From contig OY855903.1 in the NCBI GenBank assembly GCA_963693305.1, positions 36,233,751 through 36,297,750 of the forward strand: a DNA stretch of 64,000 nt, written 5' to 3'. The DNA comes from Meandrina meandrites. Lineage: Eukaryota; Cnidaria; Anthozoa; Scleractinia; Meandrinidae. Within the stretch, counting starts at the first letter, position 1. Each line of letters opens with the position of its first letter. The notes below the pieces were generated by a model. It worked only from the letters and a program-made list of their open reading frames with translations. It was not told the DNA's origin and did no database searches. The position numbers and the translations under genes are program-made. Positions 21,891 to 34,175 of this stretch are shown here, piece after piece.

Positions 21891-22613
21891 ACACCAGTTG
21901 ACCACATCTCACTAGCCTTCAGAACAGGTGGTGTTGTTGGAGGGGCAGATGACACGAGAGAATGTGCGAGCGCAAACACTAATGCTCCCGCCCTCGACTT
22001 GTTCATTCCTCCCCTTGCAAGCCCCTACACCACATGCTCTGCAGGCTAACACCTCAAAGAAACCAATTGTAGTGACAGAAGTTGGCTTTTAGCCACTGTT
22101 GGATTTTAACATCGGTAATGGCCTAACCTTCTGGTTATTCAGGGTGAAACGATTAAGTCAACAAATTGAAAACGAAATTTAAGTTACAGAATAATGATAC
22201 TGACGTGATCCAGCTGGAACAAGCATGCCCGTTTCTTAAAAGATAAAGCAAGATTGCTTGCTATCGATCCCGCGATACCCTCAGTTCAACGCAGAATTAT
22301 GGCCTGCAACTTCTGTTGGGACGCAGCATCTTGTCTTTCCAGTCAGCGAATACTGTATGCGTCTCCGTGTTTGGGACAAACAACCATATGCTGCTGACAT
22401 TCTTGCGCTACAAATATCCCTACGTATCAGAATGATAGGTAAGCTTGTATCAAGTCAGTGATTCAACAAACTAATGTGGTTCAATTACAGAAAAAAATTA
22501 CCATTCATTGTACCTTACCTGCATGGGCAAGAAACAATTTTCTTTTGCTATCTATGCTTTCAACATTGGCCAAGATGTTCCAAAATTTTAGGTGTGCTCT
22601 TGCGGAATGTACT

Positions 22614-22733
22614 AAAACTCGAAACAACGAAGCGAAACCAGCGAAACCACCTAAACAAAACGAGCGAAGCCACCGAAACGTAACCGCCGAAACAACCGAA
22701 ATGGCCGAAACGAGCGAAAGGAGTGAAACGACG
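22614..22733 (+). repeat. CGAAAC-type simple repeat
   Basis: Imperfect units of 9-12 bp based on CGAAACNAC (CCGAAACGTAACCGCCGAAA and similar). Confidence 0.75.
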
Positions 22734-22780
22734 CCTGAAGGTTTTTAGCGCGCACCCACCCTTAAATATCTGGCTCTGTT
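22731..22780 (-). mobile_element. Solo end of the piggyBac-like MITE family
   Basis: ACGCCTGAAGGTTTTTAGCG and the following bases, through ACCCACCC and TATCTGGCT, match in reverse complement the right end of the element at 39686-41249 (41196-41246). The outermost CCCATTG and TTAA are missing. Confidence 0.65.
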
Positions 22781-22939
22781 ACAGTATTTAATGCAAACCT
22801 ACAAGTGGAAAAAGTAAACCACACATGCAGTAACTTAAGCATTCTATTTTACTCATCATTTTTACAGCCTTGCCACACATCTCTGTGTGCGCCTTGTGGG
22901 CTTCCTGCTATGTCTGCTGTCTCTTCCTTTAGCAATTTT

Positions 22940-23840
22940 TCTTAGGTTTGTCCTGTTTTGGCTCAGGTGGTGTGGGGTTAGCTTCCCCTGGGAGATCTGC
23001 ATCAGCTTCAGTGTCTGAAATATCTGCTGCGTGGTTAAATTTTGCAGATTTTCACTTTTCTGGTGAGCACTTCTTTGTGTATCACATTCTGTTATCCAAA
23101 ATAGTCTGTGACATCAATGTCTTGCTTGTACTTGTCATGGCAGTCAGCTGTTTGGCTTTTTGGAGGTTTTGAGAAACAATTTGTCTAATCCTTTTTAGAA
23201 ATGATTCTCTTTGGGTAGAACCATAGTATCCTTGTTGGTTGTGTTCTTCATAAAATTTCTAGCCATTGGTCGACATAAGCGTTCCTTTGTTGTCATTAAA
23301 ATTTCATCCCAGCCTGAGATTTCGCAGTAGGCTTTTAGGACTATCTCAACTCCCTTTAGCTTGTAGTGATACTTTTGGGTTTTCTTAACCTTAGGTTCTA
23401 CTGATATTTCTGTACAAAAAGATAAAATAAGAAAGGAAAAAATCAGTAAAAAAGGCTCAGGAGAACTTTTAGTGTTGTAACTGACCAATGCCTACCTTGT
23501 GTTAGCAAGTTTTTTACTATTATTATTACAACACAGAGAGCACTACTTACAAAGCAAGCCACTGCTTACAACTTATTTTAGCAAGGTTGCAAGTCTTGGC
23601 ATAGTCTTCTACGTTAAAAAATCCTGCTTCTGTTGGTATAATTATCTCCTTCTTCACATAAATGCAAATTCCTTGATTTACATCAAGTTTGAAAATTGTA
23701 GCCAGGTTTCCCACCGTTAATGACCTAAGCCTCGTCACTTCTCCGTTTATCTTAATCTTAACACAGTCCGCCATCCTCACAGCTACAGAAGACAAGACTG
23801 GTTGAATGTGACGGTTCTTATCTGAGTTGTATGCCAATTT
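22940..23840 (-). pseudogene. Unidentified multi-exon gene, probably broken
   Basis: Three plausible coding pieces on the minus strand. First, 23837-23562: MADCVKIKINGEVTRLRSLT then NLATIFKLDVNQGICIYV, with a donor GTAAGC near 23562. Second, after a strong acceptor (CTTTTTGTACAG, about 23411): KKTQKYHYKLKGVEIVLKAY then RLCRPMARNFMKNTT, ending in a stop at 23195. Third, near 23040-22950: an acidic, proline-rich piece HAADISDTEADADLPGEANP. Direct joining of the first two pieces makes a TAA, so either a small exon is hidden or the gene is dead. No family recognised. Confidence 0.35.
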
Positions 23841-24420
23841 TGACGGCTTTCAATCAAGGAGGTTGAACAGAGAAAGCGGAAAAAAAGTTGATTAAAACGG
23901 TGAAAAGCTGAAAAACTTCAGAAATTTCTCGTTTTGACTTTTTTTGCAAATACTAAGTGAAGTAAACAATAACTTGAGAAAATTCACTTGAGCAATATCA
24001 GAGAAAAAAAACCTAAAAATTACTCCAAAGTATCTGAAAAAATGACACTTATTTCAGCTTTAATAAACGTGAGTGAAATCGACAAAGAAAGGATGTCCTG
24101 CTTTTCATTTTTGTGGTAAGTCACAAATCAGGAAGGTGATTTTTATGGAGTTTTGCAGTTTCTAGATCCTGGTTTTATTGAGAATTAGAATTACCAGAAG
24201 CGATGAGTGATTGCATGCTCTGCCATTCATCTAGGGTTCGTTAGTGTAGACGGTGAAAATATTGAAAACGACAAGAAAACAATAGCATAGACGGAAAAAT
24301 TTTATCCAGATTACGTATATATTATATATTCTACAAGCTAGTTTTCTGGGATCTTTCAATGATGCAGTTGATTTTAATGAAATGGAGAGAATTGGACTGT
24401 GTACAAATAACGATATGCCT
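23841..24420. other. No recognisable gene
   Basis: A+T-rich spacer before the LINE tail. Confidence 0.5.
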
Positions 24421-24641
24421 CAAAGACAAAAGACAAAGACAAAGAACCTTTATTGATTTATACCGCTCAGGGTAGCCCCTTCAGATGTAAAAAGCTGTCT
24501 GTTATCAATGGGAGCCCTGAGCGCAACAATGTACTAAAACTATAGCATACATATGCATTACGCTAACATTAATAATAATATAGATAGAAAACTATGTACA
24601 AATAAAAAAAAAAGTTAGAAGCAAATGAATACGAAATACCA

Positions 24642-25397
24642 TCAAGATAGTTCGTTAAAAAGAATGCAACCATAGTAATAGAAGGATCGTTTTGCGATCT
24701 CAGTCCTTACAGCAGGCGGATGTAAAAGGTTGCTTTGTCTAGTAGCGCGGGCATGGATTGTATTATTACGTTTAAAATATTCTTTAAAATATTGGGGACA
24801 TTGCCGTTGCAGGCATTTCTTAACGAGTTTAAAAACAGATTTACGACGGCGCTCCTCCAGTGTGGGCCATTTCAGAAAATCCATTGCCGGGTTGCTGCGC
24901 ACAGTTCGTGCAACTATTCTGGCAGCCCGGTTTTGGAGGGCTTCAAGGTCTTGTTTGTGACCTACTCCGCAGCAGCCCCACACACTTACACAGTATTCTA
25001 AAATTGGCCTAATTAGACTACAATAAACTATATTTGCACTCTCTCTAGTGAGACCTCTACGAAGCCTGCCGAGCATTCCTACGCATTTTCCTGCCTTCGA
25101 AATAAGGTGTTTTATATGCTCGTTCCAGCTAAGGTGGTCATCAAAAACTATACCGAGATAAGTGAAGTGAAAAACCCGCTTAATAACATTGTTATTTAAA
25201 GTAATAGAAAAAGAGTTTACGGCCGATAATCTGGGGGCAGTTCCGAAAAGCATAGCTTCAGTTTTTGAGACATTAATAAACAGACTATTAAAAGAAAGCC
25301 AGTGTTCAATTTTGGACAGATCAGCAATCAGCTTGTCTTGAATAATAGAGGCTTTAGAGGATGAGCAGTACGAAACAGTGTCATCAGCGTACATCAA
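24642..25397 (-). pseudogene. LINE RT C-terminal part with YADD, frameshifted from the above
   Basis: 251 residues that begin at the catalytic box (MYADDTVSYC) and continue through the RT thumb: FTYLGIVFDDHLSWNEHIK and CSLIRPILEYCVSVWGCC, then ALQNRAARIVARTV. This is the usual CR1/Rex C-terminus, and the stop at 24642 is near the normal end. Only one base separates it from the upstream frame, so this copy is one mutation from intact in its visible coding part. Confidence 0.88.
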
Positions 25398-25402
25398 GAT
25401 AT

Positions 25403-27757
25403 TTAAAATATTGGGGACAATATTAAATCATTTATGTGTAGAATAAACAAAAGTGGACCGAGGATAGAACCCTGAGGTACCCCAACAGAGATAGCTTCCG
25501 GAGTAGAAGTCACCCCTTGAAACTCAACAACCTGGGTGCGGTTCGACAGGTAGTCCGTAAACCAACCATGCTCTTTATCCACAATCCCCAAATTGGAAAG
25601 CTTGTCCAGAAGTACCGCATGATCCACAGTGTCGAAAGCTTTACGAAGGTCAATAAACACAGCACCAGTTAATTGACCTTGGTCCATGTTCCTACGAATA
25701 TTATCAGAAAAACTAAGAACAGCGAACTCTGTCGAGTGACACTTCCGAAACCCGCACTGATAAGGGCTCAAGATCTTGTATTGCTGAAGATATTTGTACA
25801 GTTGGATATGTACAGGCCGTTCTAAAACCTTAGATAGAACAGGTAAAATGGAAATCGGGCGATAATTGTCCATCTCATCAGCCTTGCCCTTTTTAAAAAG
25901 TGGAATGACCCGCGCAGATTTCCAATCACAAGGGACTTTGGAAGTACGCAGCGAAGTGTTGATAATGAACGTCACAGGCTTGACTACAATATCCGCAGAA
26001 TCTTTTAAGAGGCGCGCTTGTATGCCGTCCAAACCCACAGCCTTCCCAGATTTCAGGTTACGTAACTGCGACAGAACACACTCCTCAGAGATTTCTAGAA
26101 AATTAAACGGCGGATATTGACGGATAGACGTATAGTGATCACGTAGATTATGACCACAAGTTGACCGTACGGTGGCCATCAATTTGCTTGCCGCGGATGC
26201 AAAAAACTTATTAAATGCATTGGCAATACATTGTTTGTCTGAAGAGACAACGCCGTTCACTTTAATGTTTGGAGACGTAACTTTCATTTCACCCGGCAGG
26301 ATTTTCTTCATCGTCCTCCAAAACGATCTGTGATCACCACCACTTTCCTCGATGAGCCGTTTATTATAAGACGCTTTCGCTGATCTTATTTCATTTGTCA
26401 CACGATTGCGAAAATGGCGGTAGCTAGCCCAATCTTGTGAGGTGTTACTTTTGAGTGCTCTTTTGTGAAAGTAATCACGCTGGCGCATAGTCGCTTTTAT
26501 GCTATTGTTTAGCCAAGGACAATTGTCAATGCCGCGCACGCGGCGCTGTGTCAGCGGTGCATGACGATCAGCAATCGTGATAAATCCCCGTTTAAAGTCA
26601 TGCCAGAGTTTGTCAACAATGACAGGTCCACCGGGACAGGGAGCAGAGTTCCAGTTAACACCTTTCAGGTCATTACGAAAGGCGTCAACATTAAAATGCG
26701 CATAATTTCTAAAGGTCTTGACTTGGGAGGGTGCTCTTTTCCAGTTCAGTTTACGAACGCAATAAACCAATTCATGGTCACTTAAATGCGCAGAAACTAC
26801 TCCCGACTCACACACATTCTGCGGGCAGTTGACAGCAACTAAGTCAATCAGTGACTTAGAGTTTTTAGTAATCCTCGTGGGCTGATCGATTAGCTGTTTG
26901 ATATTTAGACTCCTGAAAAGCGATTTGAGTTGTTTACAATCAGAGTCATTTCGGTGACTAGACATAAAACAACAATTGAAGTCGCCAAAAAGGAGCATCT
27001 CTTTGCCCTCCGCTGAAGCAGTGTCTAAAATGCCATTTAGCTTAACCATAAAGTCCTTATCGTAATACGACGAGGTACGATCGGGTCTGTAGAAATTTCC
27101 AACAAGAAAGCTGCGTGATTTAGGAACAGCAATTTCCAGCCACATTCCTTCTACGGTATCCAGCTCGAGATCATCCCTCCGCGTAGCCACTAAGGCGTCG
27201 TGAACAAACACCGCAACTCCACCATGATTGCCCTTTCTGTCCTTTCGAAAAAGCCTATAACCCGGTAATTCATATTCACTGTCATTTCTGTCAGGCTTAA
27301 TCCAGGTCTCAGACAAAGTTATTATTTGTATGCCTGAATGGAGCTCTTGTAATAAAAGGCGAAGCTGATCAATTTTATCGCCAAGACTCTGTACGTTTTG
27401 GTGAATAAACTTGAGTCCACGGAGTTTGACGACGCCATTCAGTCCATTAACAGGCCCAGGGTTGAGACTAACATCTCCAGACAGAAGAACCAAATAACCA
27501 GCACACAAAGATAGTCTGACGAGTTTGAGTCCGGCTCTCGCCTTCCAACATGGTGGAGTTGATGGGCTTGCACTGTAGTGACGACTAGAACAGTGGTTTT
27601 GATCAGGGACGTAGTACCTGTTGCCATTAAAAACAACCAAGAAAGCCGCGGAAGGATTAGATACACGATAAACGTGTAACGAAAAAATGATAGTAGAAAG
27701 CAGAAACAGAAGAGACAAATATCGAGAGAGCGCAAACGGCCACTGTCCGACCGCCAT
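25403..27757 (-). pseudogene. LINE polyprotein: hydrophobic leader, 2A-like motif, endonuclease, RT (N-terminal part)
   Basis: 784 residues. Residues 8-30 are a hydrophobic segment like a signal or anchor sequence. Residues 81-102 end GDVSLNPGP, a 2A-like ribosome-skipping motif. The endonuclease follows (KFIHQNVQSL, SETWIKP, LLFGDFNC, LSDHELVY), about residues 112-345. The reverse transcriptase from about 560 has LKSGKAVGLDGIQARLLKDS, NYRPISILPVLSK, AVFIDLRKAFDTVDHAVL and VGVPQGSILGPLLFILHIND. It stops after LILSPIF because of a one-base shift just before the YADD box. The leader plus 2A would separate an N-terminal peptide from the enzyme or change its targeting, as reported for sea-urchin CR1-like elements. 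Confidence 0.88.
27452..27517 (-). other. 2A-like translational recoding motif
   Basis: Residues 81-102 of the LINE protein: RLSLCAGYLVLLSGDVSLNP then GP. The 2A core is D-x-E-x-NPGP; here D-V-S-L-NPGP, with a hydrophobic stretch before it. In functional 2As the ribosome skips the Gly-Pro bond. The E to S change may weaken activity. Confidence 0.65.
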
Positions 27758-27780
27758 CTTGCACGTGACGAACTAGATGT

Positions 27781-28679
27781 TTTATTCTAGCAGACAAGGA
27801 TAGGGGGATGTCCCTCCTCTGTTAACCCCTTTTTGGACTACTCAGATGAGATGAGGTTTAATGATGTAAATAAATGACCTAAAATCAACATTCGTCTTGA
27901 AAATCTTTTTTTTTAAGTTCAGTATGGATACTTAAAAACACTGTGGTCATCTGATGATTGAATGTGCATGTTTTTCACTCTTGAGAGTCAGCAATGTCAA
28001 GTGCCAAAATAAAGCGCTTACATTATAAAAAGCAAACTATACAAATCAAAACTTTTATGTAAAAAACAACCTTTGCAAACATTACAGAACAATATTTAAC
28101 TCCATGAGCTAGCAACAGGCAAACGGCCCCTCAATCTGTTGTTGTGAAAATAATTATTTCTACAAGGTTTTGCATCAATAAAGCGGCTTTTACTGATGAA
28201 AAGAACATACACTTTTAAATGATCTGATTGTTTCATTTACATCAGCATTGTCTTTTAAAGGACTCGGGGGCATAAATCTTAAATCTTGGGAAGTCAGCTG
28301 CTTGAATAAGACTCTTACGAAACGGAAACGGGCGGTAGCCTTTACAGCCTCCTTTCCAGGGTGTTATGCCCGCAAAACATCATGGGAACCCCAAATTTCC
28401 TGGGCAATGCTTTTTAATGGGAGTGATTCTGTAATGCATCAGGTAGAACAGCTAGCGAGAGCCTCAAACAGGATACTACGGACAACTGCAGTCCTGCTTT
28501 ACAGGATCTAATTCTCTTGATATTTGAAATGCCTAATTCTGTTCTGCATGGATCAATTTCATAAATATTCTGGAAAACAGAATGATTGTTTTCGCGTTTT
28601 TTCATTCCATTCATTTTTTTCTGATCTCACTAATCAACTCTGGGTAAAGTAACATTGTTTTGCATTTTTGGTTTATATC
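27781..28679. other. No recognisable gene
   Basis: A plus-strand frame at 28248-28511 (87 residues) has no family resemblance or splice support. Confidence 0.45.
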
Positions 28680-28734
28680 TCCTCATTCATATTTTTTTAT
28701 GATCTGCCCCTCCCCGAAGAAGTAACAACAGCTG

Positions 28735-30690
28735 TTAAATAGTAGACAATGAAAGGTGATCATGACTTGTGTAGATGTGGCTCCTAAAAGGGCCATTCTT
28801 AGTGACCTGAAAACTTCCAGTGACAAAAGCAGGGCACCATGGCTCCTCATGGCCAGGCCCTCCTTTGTAAATCTCCAGGACAGAAAACACCGCATCTGCA
28901 CAGTTAGAGGATAAGCTGACCAGATCGCGATAGCTGACATCATCACCATTGGGTCTTATGATGGTTCTCTTCACGGAACAGGTTCCTCAAGTGGCTTCTG
29001 CATTTTGTTAAAAGAAAGGATGATCTGATCAGTTTCGCACTCGACGCTCACAAGCTCCAGGAAAGAATCCACGACTTTAACCATGGCAAATTTTCTGATG
29101 CCTTCAACATCAGTGTCAAGAACTAATCTCACTATTCAAATGTATTTAATGCTGTAATGTACGGCTTATGCCATAAGTGTGAAGGTAACCTGAACACTAA
29201 ATGATTTATTACAAATGACTCAATTTTAATGTGCCTTTCTCAAAATTGACTCATGAGAAGTATCTACATTAATTATTCATCATTACATCATTTTACCATA
29301 TTAGGTTAAGATAATACACAAAATAAGATATGTAATAACTGTAAGTAGTATTGCATATATACCACTTATTAACCGAGAGTGAGGTCATTACAGAGAAATC
29401 TCAGACCGAGGCCTTCATGTATTGACCGAGCAATAGGAAGATCTCTACCATGATCTATGCTAACAAAATTATGCTTGACCATTGAAGCATACAAATATCC
29501 GGGGTTGTCACCAGAAAGACAAAAAGATATATTTAAAGTTAATAATACTTACAGATTGAGAGTTAGAGTTCGAATTTTTGACTGAGACTCCTGTAATTTC
29601 AAGAACCAGAAAATTCCATTTAATGACTGATCATCAACCTTTTGACAGGTAACTAACTTAGAAGCTGCATGATGTTGAATTATTGAAATCTGTCAACACT
29701 TGCAAACGATCAAAAGTTAAATAAATATCTATCCATGAGTGATAGTATGAGTAAAAACAGATTAAAAGTTTAAAAAAAAGTCTTTAATCTGTTGCAAAAA
29801 TTCCTAATTGTCAATCTAATTTAGCATAGTTTGTTTGAAAAATACTTTGGTATAATTTGTGATATTATCATTTAATTTCAAAGCAACTTAATGTAACAAC
29901 AGGTTGCAACATAACAAGTATTCTTTAACTTACCTTCACCTCCGAGCGACCACCCTGAGGTCTCACTGCTGATTCCTTCCATTCTTCCAAGTGTTTTTGG
30001 ATGAGAGGCCAATCAATGTCTTTCAGTGGGTCAAGATTATTAAAAAAACTAAAGGAAGAGCAACTTGTTGAAGTTAACTATGCTTGGCCTTGAACGTTTC
30101 CTGCCATGTACTTGATTGTCATGCACAACTAAGGACAGTCTGTGGTGGCGTGGAGTTGACTCCAATCCTCAAATGGAGCCTTGTATTCATCGACTTAAGA
30201 TGGAACAATGAAACCATCGAAAATTAAAAAGTGTGATTAACACTTATTCATCATTACTTATTCCAATTAAAAAGCAAAATTGGATTTTACAACTCAGAGA
30301 TTTTTAAACAAGACAACATAATTAAGATGACCTAACAAGTTACGTCGTAAGGTGGCGGAGGTGGTGCACCGGATGATTTTTCTCGCACATTTCCTTTGCA
30401 TCTGTGTCTTTGACAAATACAAGTTTGTATGGCATATTGTCATCATCAACTTCAGTGGGTTTTGGCAACTGACATGCTGCAACTCTGTCCCCGTAACCAG
30501 ACACGTCACGTTCAGGATAGCTTTTTCGTTTCCTTAACGCCTTCTCATTTTCTTTTTTCCCACTGCCTGCAGGCCACAATCATCTACCCATCTTCTTCAT
30601 AGGTACTCTGCATCCTCTCAGAACTTCTGATAAGCTCTGGGAATCGTGCGCCATGGCAATGGTGTGTGCATTCTTTTATCTCAGACAGAT
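28735..30690 (-). pseudogene. Unidentified multi-exon gene remnant
   Basis: Coding-looking pieces on the minus strand: about 30690-30590 (DLSEIKECTHHCHGARFPEL, then a stop); 30579-30340 (WPAGSGKKENEKALRKRKSY and AACQLPKPTEVDDDNMPYKL); 30046-29937, an exon with acceptor CTTTAG and donor AAG then GTAAGT (DPLKDIDWPLIQKHLEEWKE); and 29135-28975 (DVEGIRKFAMVKVVDSFLEL), followed after a frameshift by NGDDVSYRDLVSLSSNCADA to 28735. Order and strand agree, so they may be one gene. No domain recognised; stops and a frameshift suggest decay. Confidence 0.35.
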
Positions 30691-31550
30691 CTAAAGGCCA
30701 GAAAAAGGAAAGAAAAATACCTAATCTGTTTTAATTGTTAAAAAGGTTCGCAAGTTTCACACCTTTAGTGTGACCTCAGGGGTGCAGGAGTATTGTTTTG
30801 AAAGAAGATGATAACTATGACAAGCAAAAATTCGATTTCATGTTATCTAGATACTTGAAATGACTTGACACAAAAACTAAAACAGTATTATCAGATTTCA
30901 GACCTATTAAAGGCGGCATCGACAAAAGCACACAAACTAGTCATCAAGATATACGGGGAATACCGAAATATATTTTTCTCTTTCAAAGTTTGAATACATT
31001 CATAAACTGCTCACTGTTCTGCTATAGAAAATGTGAAATAGGTTGCTTACCTTGAAGCTCACATCCTTCTTGAAGTTTGGCAGGTTCACGTTAATAAAAG
31101 CTGTCCATTTGACTGGATGTTTTATGAGAATTGTACATGCGGAATCTGAGAATTGACATGCAAGCCTGCTGCCTTGATGGTGGATTTGCTACCTTTGCAA
31201 ATGCTTGTGTTTCGAGAAAAGATACAATGCTTAACAGCAACTCTCATCGTTGTTTTCCTTTCTTCTCTTGCCTTTACTTCTTTGCTCCAGGATGGCAACA
31301 GATGAGAAAAAGAACGCCACTCCTTTCACATGTGTTTTAATTGCCTCATCACACTCATCATGCTTTTGAGAAAAATGTGTCCTCATCACTCCTCTACTCA
31401 GGAGCCTTCATCCTTTTCTCATTTTCCCTTCTTCTATACCATCTGGAATTGGGACACCTAATGACAATAAGAGCTCCAGCATCCAGTGGTATCCAGCACC
31501 TTCTCCTTTGTACATGAATGACATATTGCTCTGACAGAGCCCACAGTTGG
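30691..31550. other. No recognisable gene
   Basis: Low-complexity and A+T-rich sequence; a plus-strand frame at 31131-31340 has no recognisable content. Confidence 0.45.
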
Positions 31551-33136
31551 TCAGAAACTCATAGTGAAGCTGATGGGGGTTACACTTTTTGACTGGAACC
31601 TTGTCAGCACATTAAATTTGCTTTCTGGTAGGTTGGAGTGACAATTTCCCATGTCACTATCAACCAATTCCTTTGCCTTTGCTGCAACACAGTTACACTT
31701 TATTTCATATAGAGCAGCATGATGTGGACAGGATAGATGGTTCCCCGTGACGTAGGGCTTTCCATCACAGCTTAACTCTGCTACTTCTTCATCTGAACTG
31801 TCCTCAGTTTTACTGTTTTTGTCACTGCTGCCATCACTGTCATCACCATCATCACTGTCACTGCCAGCATCACCATCGTCACCATCACTTTCACTCAGTA
31901 CACTTCCTGTGGGCTCATTCCCATATTTGCCATTACTTTGAGCTACTACATTTACCACACAATCCTTACATTTAGCACATGAGCAAACAACCAGTGGATG
32001 AAAACCGCACTCCTCCTCGTCACCATCATCATTAATCCAGTGATGGATGTTGCGGGCATGGTATTTTCCAAGAATCTTCATCGCTCTAGTGTACTTGTCT
32101 GCACATCTCCCACTCTGTTTCAAGGCAGAGAAGTGATTTCCAAGAATTAATATGAGAAGCAGCCACACTTAGAATGGAAGCATCGCTTACAGCAGCACAT
32201 AACTGATTTGATTTCTGGAAAACTCTTTGCACGAAGGCTTTTGAAGCCTTGGTCAAGGAACTTGCACTACACAACCACTACACAACATTACCCTGCTTAG
32301 ATTCCCATCTGGGAAAGCACTTCGAAATGAACTACCAGATGATGAGTCCTGGTCTTGCCAATTAATTTCACAGACCATGTCTTCCTCCTTAGCTTGTGTG
32401 AACAGCTTGTAGGCCAAACGCCCCTCTGCTGACTTTGAGGTTCCTTTCCATAAGTCAGTGTCACAAATGTTATTGGATCCATGCATGCATAAATGACCAT
32501 AAAACAAAATGCCACCAGAAAGAAAATCAATTAACTAACTCATTAGCCAACAGCCATCTGATGATGTGACAGCTCGCCCCCAGCCACCAAAAACAGATGG
32601 ATCCTTGGTCTTCATCTAATCCTTTGCTTTCTCACACATTCTGTGAAGGACAGATCTTACATGTGGATAAACAATTATAACTATTCTGTGAAAACCGCTT
32701 TTTGACAGCACATCCATTCCGAGATCAATTTTCAAAACCTTGAAATATGTGGGATACCCATTGCCATGAACCAAAGTGCAGTTCCCAAAGAAACACATGT
32801 TCTACCGTGTGATCTCAAAGCAAGGTCACTGCTTGATAAGGGAATTTCTGTTCTGCAACCACAAGAACAACCCAAATGAACCTTAACTGAGCAGCCAAGC
32901 CTCTTCTCCTGACATTGAACTGCAACCAGATTACCTGCCGGATAAAAATTAATGTAATTAATCCAAAGATCCCTTTGAATTCTACAGATGCAGTTGAGGC
33001 ATTGAGGGCCAATTAACATGAAGACAAAGAATGCTGTAGTTTCTGCCATTTTGGAATTTGGTGTATACTCCTGATAGAAATCTGTCATAACATCTGTAAA
33101 AAATTCAACGACTGTTTCCATACAGAAACACCTCAA
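31551..33136 (-). pseudogene. Cysteine-rich multicopy gene family (possibly Kolobok-like transposase), decayed
   Basis: Pieces in order on the minus strand: LNCICRIQRDLWINYINFYP and CSVKVHLGCSCGCRTEIPLS (33136-32820); YFKVLKIDLGMDVLSKSGFH and YPHVRSVLHRMCEKAKD (32798-32616); FYGHLCMHGSNNICDTDLWK, GTSKSAEGRLA, CEINWQDQDSSSGSSFR (32507-32253); and KQSGRCADKYTRAMKILGKY, an acidic S/D repeat tract, CPHHAALYEIKCNCVAAKAK, ESKFNVLTRF (32168-31551). They read as one cysteine-rich protein broken by frameshifts and stops. I remember near relatives repeated in coral and fish genomes; a DDE transposase origin is only suspected. Confidence 0.5.
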
Positions 33137-33294
33137 GGGTCTTTCGTTACAAAAATATTGTATGTCAAGTTTTTTAGTTGAATGTGTAGAACAATGCAGT
33201 AATAACCAGGAGGTAGGCTTGGGTGGGGATAAGGAAAACTGAAGTACAGTATGTGTAGGGGTCTGTATCTAAGGAACCTTTCAGATACCTTTAC

Positions 33295-33723
33295 CCCAGG
33301 GGGAGTACTTGGGATTTCAAGTGCCAGGGATGATCGAATGGGAGCAAAAATCAAGACCCAAAAAGATCCCTAGGGCTTCCAACAAAACCCCAAAAAATCC
33401 CTGGACCAAAAATTAACCCCTAAAAAATCCCATGTTGAATTTCTGACCCTTCAAATTTTAAACATTAAATACTTTAAAAATTGAATGTTTGTGTTGGTAT
33501 ATAATTCATCATATTATCGGAATAATCGTTCCTTCATCTGGTTTAACAACGCTAGAGACTTCCAAGGCCTAGGCCAGTAATGCCGAAAAAAATCCCTACT
33601 TAAATCAAGCCACCCAAAAAAATACTTGCCAACCTACCCCAAAAAATCCTGGAATCGAAAATTTCAAACCCCAAAAAATCCTTCTATCATCCCTGTCACT
33701 TGAAATCCTGAGTACCCCCTGCG
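33295..33723. mobile_element. hAT-type MITE, 429 bp
   Basis: Inverted ends CCCAGGGGGAGTACTTGGGA and (reverse complement of right end) CGCAGGGGGTACTCAGGATT, continuing as matching TTCAAGTG(C/A)CAGGGATGAT. Flanked by an 8-bp direct repeat ACCTTTAC at 33287-33294 and 33724-33731. Eight-base target duplications and CAGGGG-like ends are typical of hAT. No coding capacity. Confidence 0.85.
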
Positions 33724-33897
33724 ACCTTTACACTTTAGGTAATGACAGACTTTGTTCCAACCTCGTTCCCAGGGTCCTCTCTATATTCCCAGAGAAAGGA
33801 CCCTGGTTGCGGCTGGTCACATGTCTGCTAGATTTTAGCAGATTCCAGAGAAATGATTTAACAGAGGGTGGGAAAGGTATAAATTGTCTTTACTTCG

Positions 33898-34175
33898 TGG
33901 GGAGCAGGGATGGTGCAGTGGTGAGAGCGCTCGCTTCCCACCAATGTGGCCTGGGTTCGATTCCCGGACCCGGCGTCATATGTGGGTTGAGTTTGTTGTT
34001 GGTTCTTGTCCCTGCTCCGAGGGTTTTTCTCTGGGTTCTCCGGTTTTCCTCCCTCTACAAAAACCAACACTTCCAAATTCCAATTCGATCGGGAATTCGA
34101 GGGCCACAGGTTTGTCAGTCACGAGACTGTTATGTGCTACCCTCGTTAAACAAAGTCTTTATTATTATTATTTAT
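33898..34175 (+). mobile_element. tRNA-derived SINE
   Basis: A tRNA-like head with box A TGGTGCAGTGG (33911-33921) and box B GGTTCGATTCC (33954-33964), a body ending GAGACTGTTATGTGCTACCC, and an ATT-rich tail (about 34157-34180). A second copy lies inverted at 58545-58815. Transcribed by Pol III and moved by a LINE partner; no protein. Confidence 0.9.

Larger units (their letters stand above)
24421..27780 (-). mobile_element. CR1/Rex/L2-like LINE with 2A-like leader
   Basis: Minus-strand LINE whose 3' end is a short tandem tail of CTTTGT-type units (about 24421-24448), preceded by an AATAAA. It encodes a single long protein (endonuclease and RT) broken once, near 25400. Non-poly(A) microsatellite tails and a 2A-containing N-terminus are known from the CR1/L2/Rex groups. 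The 5' end is close to 27780; I see no target duplication. Confidence 0.85.

Noticed and set aside
33898..34000. A host tRNA gene at 33.9 kb (and at 58.7 kb)
   Set aside because: Boxes A and B are present, but the sequence does not fold into a full cloverleaf and continues into a SINE body and ATT tail shared by both copies.
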